NCBI RefSeq assembly: GCF_048323755.1
Contig: NZ_JBLWFS010000004.1
Coordinates: 124,001-188,000 of the forward strand
DNA length: 64,000 bases
Direction of reading: 5' to 3'
From: Alkalihalobacterium sp048323755
GTDB lineage: Bacteria > Bacillota > Bacilli > Bacillales > Bacillaceae_F
Shown here: one piece after another, positions 24,640 to 34,367 of the stretch
Layout of the letters: every line of letters starts with the position of its first letter
Numbering within the stretch: the first letter of the stretch is position 1
Translations under genes and position numbers: made by a program
Notes under the pieces: model-generated
Databases searched by the model: none
Seen by the model: the letters and a program-made list of their open reading frames with translations, nothing else
Told to the model about the DNA's origin: nothing

Positions 24640-25335
24640 ATGGAAATCGAAAGAGTAAATGAATCGACTATTAAGTTTTATATTACGTATAAGGATATCG
24701 AGTCCCGTGGTTTCGACCGGGATGAAATTTGGTATAACAGAGAAAGAGGAGAAGAGCTCTTTTTTGAAATGATGAGCGAGGCACATGATCGAGAAGAATT
24801 TGAGCTTGAGGGACCGTTATGGATCCAAGTACAAGCTTTAGATAAAGGGTTAGAAATCGTTGTAACAAGAGGACAAATATCGGATGGTCATGTGAAATTA
24901 GAAATTCCTTTCTCAAATGAGAAAATGGGTGATATGCCAGTCGATCAAAACATAGTTGAAATGTTGGATGCTCAGTTTGGTAATGGAGAGTCTGAGGAAG
25001 GTTTAGAAGAAGACTATAATGAGCTGTTAGAACTTGTTATTGGTTTTGCAGACTTCGAAGACTTAATTGCTTTAAGTCATAGTTTTGTTCCTGAAGGAAT
25101 GGAAAATGAGCTTTATCATTATGATGGGAAATATTACCTTCATGTCGTGTTTAACGACGAACGTTATGATGAGGATGAGCAAGACGACATGTTAAGTCAA
25201 ATTTTAGAATTTGGCTATGAATCTGAAATTACGATTTATCGTATTCAAGAATACGGCAAGTTAGTTATGAAAGACGATGCATTAACAACTGTACGTAACT
25301 ACTTTAATTTAAACCACTCCCAAACTAAAGAGTGA
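24640..25335 (+). CDS. mecA: Adaptor protein MecA
   Basis: A 231-residue adaptor that delivers ComK (and other clients) to the ClpC-ClpP protease and so controls competence. The N-terminal substrate domain begins MEIERVNESTIKFYITYKDI and includes the DREEIWYNRERGEELF-type region. An acidic linker (about 105-125) leads to the C-terminal ClpC-binding domain (LIALSHSF ... YHYDGKYYLHVVF). GGAGGGAG precedes the ATG. Gene order spx-yjbE-mecA-coiA is conserved. Confidence 0.97.
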   Translation: MEIERVNESTIKFYITYKDIESRGFDRDEIWYNRERGEELFFEMMSEAHDREEFELEGPLWIQVQALDKGLEIVVTRGQISDGHVKLEIPFSNEKMGDMPVDQNIVEMLDAQFGNGESEEGLEEDYNELLELVIGFADFEDLIALSHSFVPEGMENELYHYDGKYYLHVVFNDERYDEDEQDDMLSQILEFGYESEITIYRIQEYGKLVMKDDALTTVRNYFNLNHSQTKE

Positions 25336-25354
25336 TCGTAGTTTAGAGTTTAGT

Positions 25355-25464
25355 GAGGCCGACTCATAAGTGTCTTCCCTTCTCGCATATCATACTATAG
25401 GAGTTTCTTTCTATATATGGCATGTGGTTAGTGTGATACTTAATATAGAGTCTGCCTCTTTTTT
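25355..25464 (+). terminator. Terminator of mecA with a large structured loop
   Basis: GAGGCCGACTC (25355-25365) pairs with GAGTCTGCCTC (25448-25458), followed by six T. The 82-nt loop contains a second stem, TATCATACTA / TAGTGTGATA. The RNA is larger than usual for a terminator. Confidence 0.65.
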
Positions 25465-25586
25465 ATCATCGAGGTTTTTCGTACTTATTGATTATCGGTT
25501 ATTTGTTCACGACAACGTCAAGATGTTGAGTTTTAAGCCTTGATGTGTGTCTCTCCAAAATGCCGATCTCATTAAAGGAGAATACT

Positions 25587-27098
25587 ATGAAAACTAGGTT
25601 AAATGTTATTGCTTTTTTATTGTTACTGATCGGTGTTCTATATTTGTTTAGAGATTACTGGGAAGGTTGGATCGTCGGGGCATTTAGTATTTTATTTTCT
25701 CTTTCGGTATTATTTATTGCAATTGTTATCTTTTTTGAAAATCGTCATCCAACAAAGACGCTCACTTGGTTAATGGTGCTAGGGGTATTCCCGGTCGTCG
25801 GTTTTTTCTTTTATCTTATATTTGGCCAGAATTATCGTAAAAAACGCTCCTTTATACAAAAGGCACTTCAAGATGAACAAGCATTTGAAAATATAGAAGG
25901 AAATCGTCAAATTGATGAAGTCCGACTTGAAAAAATGGGTGGGCATCAACAACTGTTATTTCGTCTAGCCCATAGGTTAGGAAATAATCCGATTTCATTC
26001 TCAACTGAAACAAAAGTATTAACAGATGGTAAAGAAACCTTCGCACATATTTTGCAAACATTGAAAATGGCTAAACAGCACATTCATCTCGTTTACTATA
26101 TTGTACGTCACGATGAGGTTGGGCAAGAAATAAAGGAAATATTAATTGCAAAAGCGAAAGAAGGGGTTAAGGTTCGCTTTTTATATGATGCAGTTGGAAG
26201 TTGGAAGCTTTCAAAAAATTATATCGAGGAGTTGAGGGAAGCTGGGGTAGAAATGAGACCTTTTGCTCCAGTTAAGTTACCATACTTCACTCATAAAATT
26301 AATTACCGCAACCATCGTAAAATCGTTGTCATTGATGGCCATGTTGGCTTTGTAGGAGGACTGAACATCGGTGATGAATATTTAGGAAGAGATCAGTATT
26401 TTGGGTATTGGCGAGATACGCATTTATATGTTAGAGGAGAAGCAGTTCGAACACTACAGCTTATCTTTTTAAAAGATTGGTATTATGTAACCAAAGAAGC
26501 TGTTCTTGATCCGGAATATTTCTCACCTGTCCTTGTTGAACGAAATGATGAAGGTGGCGTACAAATGATTGCTAGCGGGCCTGATACGCGCTGGGAAGTT
26601 ATAAAAAAATTGTTCTTCTCGATGATATCTTCCGCTAAAAAATCGATTTGGATTGCTTCACCCTACTTTATACCAGATGATGATATATTAAGTGCGTTAA
26701 AAATTGCAGCTTTAAGTGGTGTCGATGTCAGAATTTTAGTACCAAATCGACCTGATAAACGTATTGTTTTTTACGCATCTCGTTCCTACTTTCCTGAGCT
26801 ACTAGAAGCAGGAGTAAAAATCTATGAGTATAATCGCGGCTTTATGCATAGTAAGTTAATAATTGTTGATAATGAAATTGCTTCGATTGGAACAGCTAAT
26901 ATGGATATGCGAAGTTTCCATCTGAATTTTGAAGTTAATGCATTTCTATATCGTACCAAAAGTGTAACGACTCTTGTAAGTGATTATATTTTTGATTTAG
27001 AACATTCAAATCAAATGGACTTAGAGTTATTTAGAAGACGATCGGTTATTCATCGATTGTTGGAATCGACGAGTCGCTTGTTAAGCCCGCTGTTATAA
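25587..27098 (+). CDS. cls: Cardiolipin synthase
   Basis: A 503-residue phospholipase D-type enzyme that joins two phosphatidylglycerol molecules into cardiolipin in the membrane. There are two or three N-terminal membrane segments (about residues 5-70), then two HKD motifs, HRKIVVID and HSKLIIVD, each with the following Gly/Gly-Asn region. ATG 25587 follows AAAGGAG; earlier in-frame starts have no site. It is inserted between mecA and coiA, an arrangement that differs from B. subtilis. A terminator overlaps the stop codon. Confidence 0.93.
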   Translation: MKTRLNVIAFLLLLIGVLYLFRDYWEGWIVGAFSILFSLSVLFIAIVIFFENRHPTKTLTWLMVLGVFPVVGFFFYLIFGQNYRKKRSFIQKALQDEQAFENIEGNRQIDEVRLEKMGGHQQLLFRLAHRLGNNPISFSTETKVLTDGKETFAHILQTLKMAKQHIHLVYYIVRHDEVGQEIKEILIAKAKEGVKVRFLYDAVGSWKLSKNYIEELREAGVEMRPFAPVKLPYFTHKINYRNHRKIVVIDGHVGFVGGLNIGDEYLGRDQYFGYWRDTHLYVRGEAVRTLQLIFLKDWYYVTKEAVLDPEYFSPVLVERNDEGGVQMIASGPDTRWEVIKKLFFSMISSAKKSIWIASPYFIPDDDILSALKIAALSGVDVRILVPNRPDKRIVFYASRSYFPELLEAGVKIYEYNRGFMHSKLIIVDNEIASIGTANMDMRSFHLNFEVNAFLYRTKSVTTLVSDYIFDLEHSNQMDLELFRRRSVIHRLLESTSRLLSPLL

Positions 27099-27128
27099 AG
27101 GACATAACATATTTTATGTCCTTTATTA
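27098..27128 (+). terminator. Terminator of cls
   Basis: Stem AAGGACATAA / TTATGTCCTT with T-rich tail. Confidence 0.8.
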
Positions 27129-27144
27129 TTATGCTATCGTCACC

Positions 27145-27387
27145 TTAGCTTAATAACCTTGAAATTCCAAAAAATATTAAAAGAATAGCAAGACAACAAG
27201 AAGCTAAGATATACTTTTTATTACCATCTGACAATGCATATCCAAGGACCAAGAAATATAATCCAAATAAAATATTTAAAATTCCTTTAAATAAATCTGA
27301 TTCAATGAATTCTGGCAAAATTAAATACACAAATAGAATTGGAAACAGTACATTAGGTTTTTTTAACGTTGTTACTATACTTTGCAT
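27145..27387 (-). CDS. Small membrane protein, three segments (80 aa)
   Basis: ATG 27387 follows GAGGGGG at good spacing. The frame upstream is open but without a site. The product has hydrophobic stretches at about residues 15-32, 36-52 and 60-78. No family is recognised. It is convergent with cls. Confidence 0.6.
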   Translation of the reverse strand: MQSIVTTLKKPNVLFPILFVYLILPEFIESDLFKGILNILFGLYFLVLGYALSDGNKKYILASCCLAILLIFFGISRLLS

Positions 27388-27560
27388 TACATACACCCCC
27401 TCTTTATTATTCAATAATCTTGCCGGTCGTTGAATAAGCAATTTCCTTACAGTTATTTTAACATTAAATCCCATAATCTCTTTGAAAAAAATGTAACCTT
27501 AAACTAACACAGTAATCATCACAACGTTTAGCATATGAAATAGAAGGGGAACATAAGTTT

Positions 27561-27662
27561 ATGAACTCTCGCCTAAGGTATGCTAAAACAACTGCTAATT
27601 ATAGGTTCAATTCTAATCAATCTAGATATACCTATAAAAACAAACGTACAAAATCATTGTGA
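27561..27662 (+). CDS. Possible very small basic peptide (33 aa)
   Basis: ATG 27561 is preceded by AGAAGGGGAA. The 33-residue product is rich in Arg, Lys, Tyr and Asn (MNSRLRYAKTTANYRFN, then RYTYKNKRTKSL). The stop lies inside the hairpin CGTACAAA / TTTGTACG (27643-27671). It may be a real small gene or chance. The rest of 27475-27827 shows no gene. Confidence 0.3.
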   Translation: MNSRLRYAKTTANYRFNSNQSRYTYKNKRTKSL

Positions 27663-27827
27663 ATTTGTACGCTATTTCTAATGTTATTTGTCATTTTCTC
27701 TCCCAAAACTGAACCCCTTACTTTGTTAAGAGAATCTTTTTTATTTGTAAAGTTTTATGAAGGCAGGAGGGATTTAGCTTGAACAGTAGAAAGTAAAACT
27801 GAATTTTAATTTAGAGGGGGAAAGCCA

Positions 27828-29009
27828 TTGCTCGTCGCATACACAGAAGACCGAAACCGAATTAGTTTAGCTCAAGGCTGGAAAAAAGAACAATTAGAAA
27901 AACTTCGTACCATTCACCGTTTTATCTGTCCGGTCTGCAAGAAAGCAGTGATACTGAAGCTAGGTACAAAACGAAGATGGCATTTTGCTCATTCTGGAGA
28001 AGTGAAGTGTTCTCTTGATTTAGAAGCTGAATCTGACTATCATTTATTGGGTAAAGAACACATTTATAACTGGATTACATCTCAGAACATTCAAGCTTTG
28101 CTTGAGCCATATTTATCGTCTATTAATCAAAGGCCCGATATATTTATTCATTACGAAGGACGATACTATGCGATCGAATACCAGTGTTCACCGCTCCCAT
28201 TGCAAGTCTTTGAAAAAAGAACAAAAGGCTACTTACAACAAGACATTCTTCCTATCTGGATCTTTGGCGGTAACCGAATGACACGCAAATCCTCATCACT
28301 CTTTTCCTTCTCTCCGATTGAATGGGCAGCCTTACAGCCACAAGCTCAGTTCAATAACTTTTTGCATTATTATTGTCCCCATACGAAGCAATTTTTTTCC
28401 TTAATGAACAGTAAGTCACTGTCATCGCAATCTGCGTTATCTCATCTAGTTACAAGTAAAATACGAGAAGTTCCTTTTCAAAAGATAATTAAAGGCGACT
28501 TCTCACTAGAACAACACATAAACGAAATATGGCTAACGATAAAAAAGAAATGGCGCTATAGCGTTACACCTTATCCGACTAGGTCTCAGAAGTTTTTTAA
28601 CGAGTATTGTTTACAGCGCAAAATTTCTCCTTTTTTATACCCAGTTGAAGCCGGCTGGCCCACAAATAATCATCAATGGATTGAGACATCCCCCCATATT
28701 TGGCAGACACTGATCCTCATTCACCTTTCCACTTATCCGATTGAAACCCATTTTACGTTTAAGGATGTTTATTGCTTTTTAAAAGAGTTAATAGAAAGAG
28801 GAGTATGCAGTACACGAACACTACCCTTTTACGAAGGGCATTATTCGTATGCAATTATGTCTTATATGCAATTATTAAGTCAGAGTGGTGTTATTAGAAG
28901 AACAAACAAGAAACAATTTTTTAGAGTGAAAGACATACAATATCCGCAATCAATCGATGAAGCGATCGTTAGAGATGAAGCATTTGCCGACCGTCATAAA
29001 ATAAGTTAA
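27828..29009 (+). CDS. coiA: Competence protein CoiA
   Basis: A 393-residue CoiA-family protein, needed for efficient DNA uptake recombination in competent Bacillus and Streptococcus. N-terminal zinc-like CPVCKK and HFAHSGE, then a nuclease-like core (RPDIFIHYEGRYYAIEYQCS, with the D...ExQ pattern of restriction-type nucleases), then a long helical C-terminal part. The start is TTG 27828 after AGAGGGGG. It lies upstream of pepF as in B. subtilis (yjbF-pepF). Confidence 0.9.
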   Translation: MLVAYTEDRNRISLAQGWKKEQLEKLRTIHRFICPVCKKAVILKLGTKRRWHFAHSGEVKCSLDLEAESDYHLLGKEHIYNWITSQNIQALLEPYLSSINQRPDIFIHYEGRYYAIEYQCSPLPLQVFEKRTKGYLQQDILPIWIFGGNRMTRKSSSLFSFSPIEWAALQPQAQFNNFLHYYCPHTKQFFSLMNSKSLSSQSALSHLVTSKIREVPFQKIIKGDFSLEQHINEIWLTIKKKWRYSVTPYPTRSQKFFNEYCLQRKISPFLYPVEAGWPTNNHQWIETSPHIWQTLILIHLSTYPIETHFTFKDVYCFLKELIERGVCSTRTLPFYEGHYSYAIMSYMQLLSQSGVIRRTNKKQFFRVKDIQYPQSIDEAIVRDEAFADRHKIS

Positions 29010-29136
29010 ATATTAATGTGTAAATAAAGGAATGTTATTATCTATATAGAACGTATATTAAGTAGAATGTAAATATCCTTTATAGTGGGTATACACTATA
29101 AAAAAGGAAATAGAGAGATATTGGAGGTATACGATT
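29010..29136 (+). promoter_or_regulatory. coiA-pepF spacer with a hairpin
   Basis: CCTTTATAGTG pairs with CACTATAAAAAAGG around 29079-29107. It probably ends coiA transcripts on one strand. The pepF ribosome binding site TGGAGG lies at about 29121. Confidence 0.4.
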
Positions 29137-30951
29137 ATGGCAAAAGCTACAAAATCACTGCCGAAACGTGAGGAAATTGCAAAAGAATTAACCTGGGATT
29201 TAGAAGCCATTTTTGCAACAGATGGAGATTGGGAAACTGAATTTGCAAATGTAAACAATGAACTACCTAAATTAGCCCAGTTTAAAGGTAAATTAGGTGA
29301 ATCAGCGGAGCAGTTGTATCAGGCATTGCAACAACAAGATGAAATTTCAATGAGATTGCATCAACTATATACATATGCACATATGCGTTATGACCAAGAT
29401 ACGACGAACTCATTTTATCAAGGATTAAATGATCGTGCGCAAGGATTAGCTGCAAAAACAGGTCAAACCGCATCATTTATGACGCCAGAAATTATGTCTA
29501 TTCCAGAAGAGACACTTAATCAATTTGTAGAAGAACATGAAGGATTAAGATTATATAAGCAAGCATTAGAAGAATTAAATAAAAGCCGTCCGCACGTATT
29601 AACAGAGGCAGAAGAAGCTATCCTGGCTCAAGCAGCAGAAGCACTTAAAACACCAAGTTCTACATTTGGAAGCTTGAACAATGCAGACCTTAAATTCCCA
29701 ACAGTGACGGATGAATTCGGAGAAGAAATTGAAGTAACTCATGGACGCTTTATCCGCTTTTTAGAGTCACCTGATCAAAGAGTTAGAAGAGATGCTTTTA
29801 AAGCTGTATATGAAACATATGATAATTTTAAAAATACATTTGCAAGTACGTTAAGCGGTCAAGTAAAGAGAGATATTTTTTATGCAAACGTACGTAAATA
29901 TGAGTCTGCCAGACAAGCGGCACTTAATAAAAACCATATTCCTGAAATCGTGTATGATCAGTTAGTGTCAACGATCAATGATCACTTACATTTACTTCAT
30001 CGATACGTAGCATTACGTAAAAAGGTGTTAGGTGTAGAGGAGCTTCATATGTATGACTTGTATACTCCACTCGTTAAAGATGTAAAGATGGAAGTGCCTT
30101 ACGAAGAAGCAAAAGAGTTAGTTCTAAAAGGTGTTGCTCCTCTTGGAGAAGAATACGTAAACATCATTAAGGAAGGCTACGAGAAGCGCTGGATTGACGT
30201 AGAAGAGAATGTTGGTAAGCGCAGCGGTGCCTATTCTTCTGGCGCGTACGGAACGATGCCATATATTTTAATGAACTGGCAAGATAATGTAAACAATTTA
30301 TTTACATTAGCACACGAAATCGGACATTCTTGTCATAGCTACTACACGAGAGAAAATCAACCATATCCTTATGGAGACTATACGATATTTGTTGCGGAAG
30401 TAGCTTCTACATTAAATGAAGCGTTATTAAATGATTATTTATTAAAAACGACAGATGATAAGAAGAAAAAACTTTATCTGTTAAATCATTTCTTAGAAGG
30501 CTTCAGAGGTACCGTGTTTAGACAAACGATGTTCGCAGAGTTTGAGCAATTAATTCACGAGAAATCGGCGGCAGGTGAGGCGTTAACTCCTGAATTATTA
30601 ACGAAGACATACTATGATTTAAATGTTAAGTACTTTGGAAAAGAGATTATAATTGACGAAGAGATTGGTTTAGAGTGGGCACGTATCCCGCACTTCTACT
30701 ACAATTTCTATGTATACCAATATGCAACGGGTTATAGTGCAGCAACTGCGTTATCTAAACAGATTTTAGAAGAAGGACAGCCAGCTGTAGACCGCTATTT
30801 AGAATTCCTGAAAGCGGGGAGTTCGGATTATCCAATCCAAGTTTTACAAAAAGCAGGAGTAGATATGACATCTGCAGAGCCCATCAAACAAGCTTGTGCA
30901 GTTTTCGAACAAACATTAATTGAAATGGAAAAACTGCTAGAAAACGAATAA
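29137..30951 (+). CDS. pepF: Oligoendopeptidase F
   Basis: A 604-residue cytoplasmic M3B metallopeptidase that cuts oligopeptides of about 7-17 residues. The zinc motif is HEIGHS (His393-Glu394...His397) with the downstream EVASTLNEAL carrying the third ligand. Length agrees with the family (about 600). It follows coiA, as in B. subtilis where pepF overexpression affects sporulation. Its own GGAGG site and a terminator at 30958 suggest independent expression. Confidence 0.96.
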   Translation: MAKATKSLPKREEIAKELTWDLEAIFATDGDWETEFANVNNELPKLAQFKGKLGESAEQLYQALQQQDEISMRLHQLYTYAHMRYDQDTTNSFYQGLNDRAQGLAAKTGQTASFMTPEIMSIPEETLNQFVEEHEGLRLYKQALEELNKSRPHVLTEAEEAILAQAAEALKTPSSTFGSLNNADLKFPTVTDEFGEEIEVTHGRFIRFLESPDQRVRRDAFKAVYETYDNFKNTFASTLSGQVKRDIFYANVRKYESARQAALNKNHIPEIVYDQLVSTINDHLHLLHRYVALRKKVLGVEELHMYDLYTPLVKDVKMEVPYEEAKELVLKGVAPLGEEYVNIIKEGYEKRWIDVEENVGKRSGAYSSGAYGTMPYILMNWQDNVNNLFTLAHEIGHSCHSYYTRENQPYPYGDYTIFVAEVASTLNEALLNDYLLKTTDDKKKKLYLLNHFLEGFRGTVFRQTMFAEFEQLIHEKSAAGEALTPELLTKTYYDLNVKYFGKEIIIDEEIGLEWARIPHFYYNFYVYQYATGYSAATALSKQILEEGQPAVDRYLEFLKAGSSDYPIQVLQKAGVDMTSAEPIKQACAVFEQTLIEMEKLLENE

Positions 30952-30955
30952 TAAA

Positions 30956-30996
30956 ATGGGGGAAGCTGATTTTATTTAGTCAGCTTTCCCTTTCTT
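30956..30996 (+). terminator. Terminator of pepF
   Basis: Stem GGGAAGCTGA / TCAGCTTTCCC followed by TTTCTTT. Confidence 0.8.
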
Positions 30997-31066
30997 TGGT
31001 GTGAATGCTTGTTGTAAAAGTCAGATCACTGTAAAAACAAACAACCGATTAAGAAGGCAGGTACAT

Positions 31067-32806
31067 ATGAAAAAAAGAGAATCGAAGTTAGAACTCGCAT
31101 CATTTTATAATCTACTAAAAAAAAGTAATCCACCTATTCTTCTGTTGTCGTTTGCAATCTTCATTAGTCTTATTGAAACGGCAGCAAGTCTAATCGTTCC
31201 GTTATTGACTCGAGAATTTGTTAATCAATTTTCAGCGGGAAATCTCGAAGGTACGATGATCTCACTATTAGTGGGGGCCTTCTTTTTGCAAGCGATTGCT
31301 GGTGGTGTATCTTACTATTTATTAGCATATTCGGGACAAACGATTGTCGCTAATTTACGACGTCGGCTATGGAGACATATGCTTCACCTACCTATTCCGT
31401 ACTATGACAACAATCGAACAGGCGAAACCATTAGTAGAATAACGAATGATACAAATGTAGTCATGACCTTAATCACAAGACATGTCGTTACAGCTATTTC
31501 TGGCTTTATTTCAATTATTGGGGCGGTCATTATCTTATTATTACTAGATTGGAGAATGACAGTTGTGATGTTGTCAGCTGTTCCAGTAATGCTCCTCGTT
31601 ATTATTCCGATTGGGAATAAGATGTATAAGATTGCAAAAGGAACTCAAAAAGAAATGGCGAACTTCACAAATGTCCTTTCTGAAGTTGTGGCAGATACTC
31701 GTTTAATTAAAGCATACCGTGCGGAAGAAGGGGAGGAGAGAAAAGGAGAAGAACGGATAAAAGGTCTTTTTCAGTTCGGAATTAAAGAAGCTAAAATACA
31801 AGCACTTCTAAGTCCTTTAATCATGTTAGCTTTAATGGGAATGCTTGTATTGATTATTGGATATGGCGGTGTAAGAGTCGCGAGTGGTGCATTATCGGCA
31901 GGTGATTTAGTTGCATTTATTCTGTACTTATTTTTAATCATCATTCCAGTAAGTCAGTTTGCTAGTTTTTTCGCTGAATTACAAAAAGCGATGGGAGCCA
32001 CTGAAAGAATTCAAGGAATTTTACAATACGAAGGTGAGGATTTATATAAAGGGAAGGACCTTCAAACGGGAGAGAAAGCCATTACTTTTGAGGACGTCCA
32101 TTTTTCGTATGAGAATAAAGAGGGTGTATTAAAAGGTGTTTCCTTGACGATCGCTCCAGGAAAGGTCACAGCTATTGTTGGTCCAAGCGGCAGTGGAAAG
32201 ACGACAATCTTTTCCATGATCGAACGGTTCTATAAGCCGAGTCAGGGTACGATATCATTTGCAGATGAGGATATTGAGTCGATCTCATTGAGTGACTGGA
32301 GAAGACAATTAGCTTATGTTTCTCAAGAAAGTCCGCTTATGCCAGGAACGATCAAAGAGAACTTGATGTTAGGAATTGAACAAGAAGTAGCAGAGGAAGA
32401 ATTGATTGATGCATTAGAACTTGCGAATTCTAAGGAGTTTATCATGGAGTTACCAGAAGGAATGGATACAGAAGTGGGAGAACGCGGGATTAAATTGTCA
32501 GGTGGACAACGTCAAAGGATAGCTATAGCCCGAGCGCTTTTAAGGAAGGCTCCCATTTTAATGTTGGATGAAGCAACATCTAGCTTAGATAGCAATTCAG
32601 AATTTGAAGTGCAGAAAGCATTAAAGTATGTAATGAATGGAAGGACAACGATCGTGATTGCACATCGACTTTCAACGGTGGTAAAGGCAGATCAAATTGT
32701 TTTTCTTGAGCACGGAAAAGTGACAGGAACGGGTACTCATGACGAATTAATGGAGAGTCACCCGTTATATAAAAAATTAGTAGAGCAACAATTTATCGCA
32801 AATTAA
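31067..32806 (+). CDS. ABC exporter, fused permease and ATPase (BmrA-like)
   Basis: A 579-residue half-transporter that works as a dimer to export hydrophobic drugs or lipids. Six membrane segments lie in residues 20-320. The ATPase domain follows with Walker A GPSGSGKTT (near residue 370), signature LSGGQRQ, Walker B ILMLDEAT and the H-loop AHRLST. Closest in layout to B. subtilis BmrA. ATG 31067 follows AAGGCAGG; an earlier in-frame TTG-type start is not supported. It stands alone between pepF and a small membrane gene. Confidence 0.9.
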   Translation: MKKRESKLELASFYNLLKKSNPPILLLSFAIFISLIETAASLIVPLLTREFVNQFSAGNLEGTMISLLVGAFFLQAIAGGVSYYLLAYSGQTIVANLRRRLWRHMLHLPIPYYDNNRTGETISRITNDTNVVMTLITRHVVTAISGFISIIGAVIILLLLDWRMTVVMLSAVPVMLLVIIPIGNKMYKIAKGTQKEMANFTNVLSEVVADTRLIKAYRAEEGEERKGEERIKGLFQFGIKEAKIQALLSPLIMLALMGMLVLIIGYGGVRVASGALSAGDLVAFILYLFLIIIPVSQFASFFAELQKAMGATERIQGILQYEGEDLYKGKDLQTGEKAITFEDVHFSYENKEGVLKGVSLTIAPGKVTAIVGPSGSGKTTIFSMIERFYKPSQGTISFADEDIESISLSDWRRQLAYVSQESPLMPGTIKENLMLGIEQEVAEEELIDALELANSKEFIMELPEGMDTEVGERGIKLSGGQRQRIAIARALLRKAPILMLDEATSSLDSNSEFEVQKALKYVMNGRTTIVIAHRLSTVVKADQIVFLEHGKVTGTGTHDELMESHPLYKKLVEQQFIAN

Positions 32807-32831
32807 CACAAACGATCCAAGGTTTTTACAG

Positions 32832-33008
32832 TTAACGAAATCCGCGAAAACGATTTCGTTCATTATAAACAGATACTGAAAATACAACCGAAATAAATAA
32901 AGCTGGTGCCGCAATGAACAGCGGAAACACATTCATCAAACTTAAAACCATTAAATAAAAACTAACAAAAATTAAGAGAACACCAATCGTAAGCAAGATT
33001 TTTCTCAT
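32832..33008 (-). CDS. Small membrane protein (58 aa)
   Basis: ATG 33008 follows AGAGGTGAG. Two hydrophobic segments (about residues 4-24 and 28-45) and a basic tail (NERNRFRGFR). No family is recognised. It is convergent with the ABC exporter. Confidence 0.6.
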   Translation of the reverse strand: MRKILLTIGVLLIFVSFYLMVLSLMNVFPLFIAAPALFISVVFSVSVYNERNRFRGFR

Positions 33009-33227
33009 GAAACTCACCTCTACTGTTATCAACCTTCCTATAAGATAGTATGTGATCGTTCTGTTAGACATGCTATTAATATGAAACTTGATAAAGAACA
33101 GTAAACAAATATTAGAAAAAATGTGACGATGTTTCGAACGATGGATCAAAGGGTTTTATTCAGTTGCTTAATATGTTAAATTTATTATTGTAAAATAATT
33201 AGTGTTAAACATTTTCTCCCCCTATTA

Positions 33228-33262
33228 AAAAAGAGGCTGACATTTGATGTCAGCCTCTTTAT
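33228..33262. terminator. Bidirectional terminator before the repeat
   Basis: AAAGAGGCTGACAT / ATGTCAGCCTCTTT, with A/T runs on both sides. Confidence 0.7.
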
Positions 33263-33288
33263 TTTGAGATAAGGAAGAAATTCGGAGA

Positions 33289-33405
33289 TGTCTAGCTCCA
33301 GCGCCTAGCAACTAGCGAGACTTCGCTCACCTCATTGCGATAAGTCAACATCAGCTCATTAACATTCATTTGCTAACTTTGCTACCTTCCTCACGATTAG
33401 TCAAT
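33289..33405 (+). repeat. Second copy of the TGTCTAGCTCCAG intergenic repeat
   Basis: Begins TGTCTAGCTCCAGCGCCTAG. It then has GACTTCGCTC and CGATAAGTCAACATC like the unit at about 16874, followed by a degenerate second half with GATTAGTCAATATCGC. It ends near the spxH stop codon. Confidence 0.65.
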
Positions 33406-33419
33406 ATCGCTTGAAATAT

Positions 33420-34352
33420 CTAATTCGCGATGTATCTCCAGAAAGTACCATACTTCACAGGCACCCGTTCGACTTGTTGTTTTAACATTAATCGTTTTAA
33501 CTGCTTTTCAGCTTCCTGAATGGAAATATTAAAGACAACGGCTACTTCTTTAGTCGCTACAAAGTTATAGCAAGATAAGAACTCTTCTAGTGTTGTCGAT
33601 GTTGAAGGTTCTGGTGAAAATCCGAGCAGCTGTTGAATAATTTCAACATAGACTTCATATGGATAAAACCCAGTTACTTTCAATCCTTCTTCCTCTATGT
33701 TGTCATTGAAAAAGACAAAGGTGGGGGAGTAATCTACCCCAAGCTCTTTCGTCATTTTTACATCACATTGAAGTGCCTTAACTGCTCCTTCTGAGTGTAG
33801 ATCACGAATAAACTCATCAACATCTAATCCAGCCAATTGAGCGCATTCTATTAAGACCTCTTCTTTAGTGATGTTTCGTTTAGTTAAGAATAGAAATTCT
33901 CTTAATTTTCTTAAGAATTTCAGTCCTGCAAATTGGCCTTGCATTTCAGCAGCTTTAATCGCAATGGAAGCAGTGTACGGGGAAGTGATTGGATCTTCAA
34001 ACCACACATCTCCATCACAACTCATTCCTGTTCGGCTAGCTGTTTTTTCCCAAATACTTGCAATTTCCTCTAATTTTTTTGTTTCCTCTATTTTGGATTG
34101 TGTCTTATTCCAAAGTTCAAGTGATCCAGCAACAAAGTACCGTATTTTAAAGTAGTTTCCATATTCAACTTGCATCTTTTTTAATAGCGGTTCAAAAGCC
34201 CAGCATTGAGGGCATAACGGATCAATAAATATATAGATTTCCAACGGTTTTTTCTTGCAAGGATTCGTTTTTTGGGATACGGATGGTTCTTCAATAGGAC
34301 CACAAAAGCCTCGAATATTATCACAGCTAGTCTGATTTTCTTTTGGAGTCAT
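33420..34352 (-). CDS. spxH: SpxH (YjbH), ClpXP adaptor for Spx
   Basis: A 310-residue DsbA/thioredoxin-like adaptor that binds Spx and hands it to ClpXP. After an N-terminal extension comes KPLEIYIFIDPLCPQCWAFEP with the CPQC pair (Cys47, Cys50). The extension carries Cys10, Cys17 and Cys32, in place of the His-rich zinc segment known from B. subtilis YjbH. A helical insertion and a C-terminal tail with a helix-turn-helix look follow. GGAGG precedes the ATG. It is upstream of the truncated haemoglobin gene's partner order yjbH-yjbI, with 15 nt between the genes. Confidence 0.93.
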   Translation of the reverse strand: MTPKENQTSCDNIRGFCGPIEEPSVSQKTNPCKKKPLEIYIFIDPLCPQCWAFEPLLKKMQVEYGNYFKIRYFVAGSLELWNKTQSKIEETKKLEEIASIWEKTASRTGMSCDGDVWFEDPITSPYTASIAIKAAEMQGQFAGLKFLRKLREFLFLTKRNITKEEVLIECAQLAGLDVDEFIRDLHSEGAVKALQCDVKMTKELGVDYSPTFVFFNDNIEEEGLKVTGFYPYEVYVEIIQQLLGFSPEPSTSTTLEEFLSCYNFVATKEVAVVFNISIQEAEKQLKRLMLKQQVERVPVKYGTFWRYIAN

Positions 34353-34367
34353 TGAGAGTCCTCCTTC

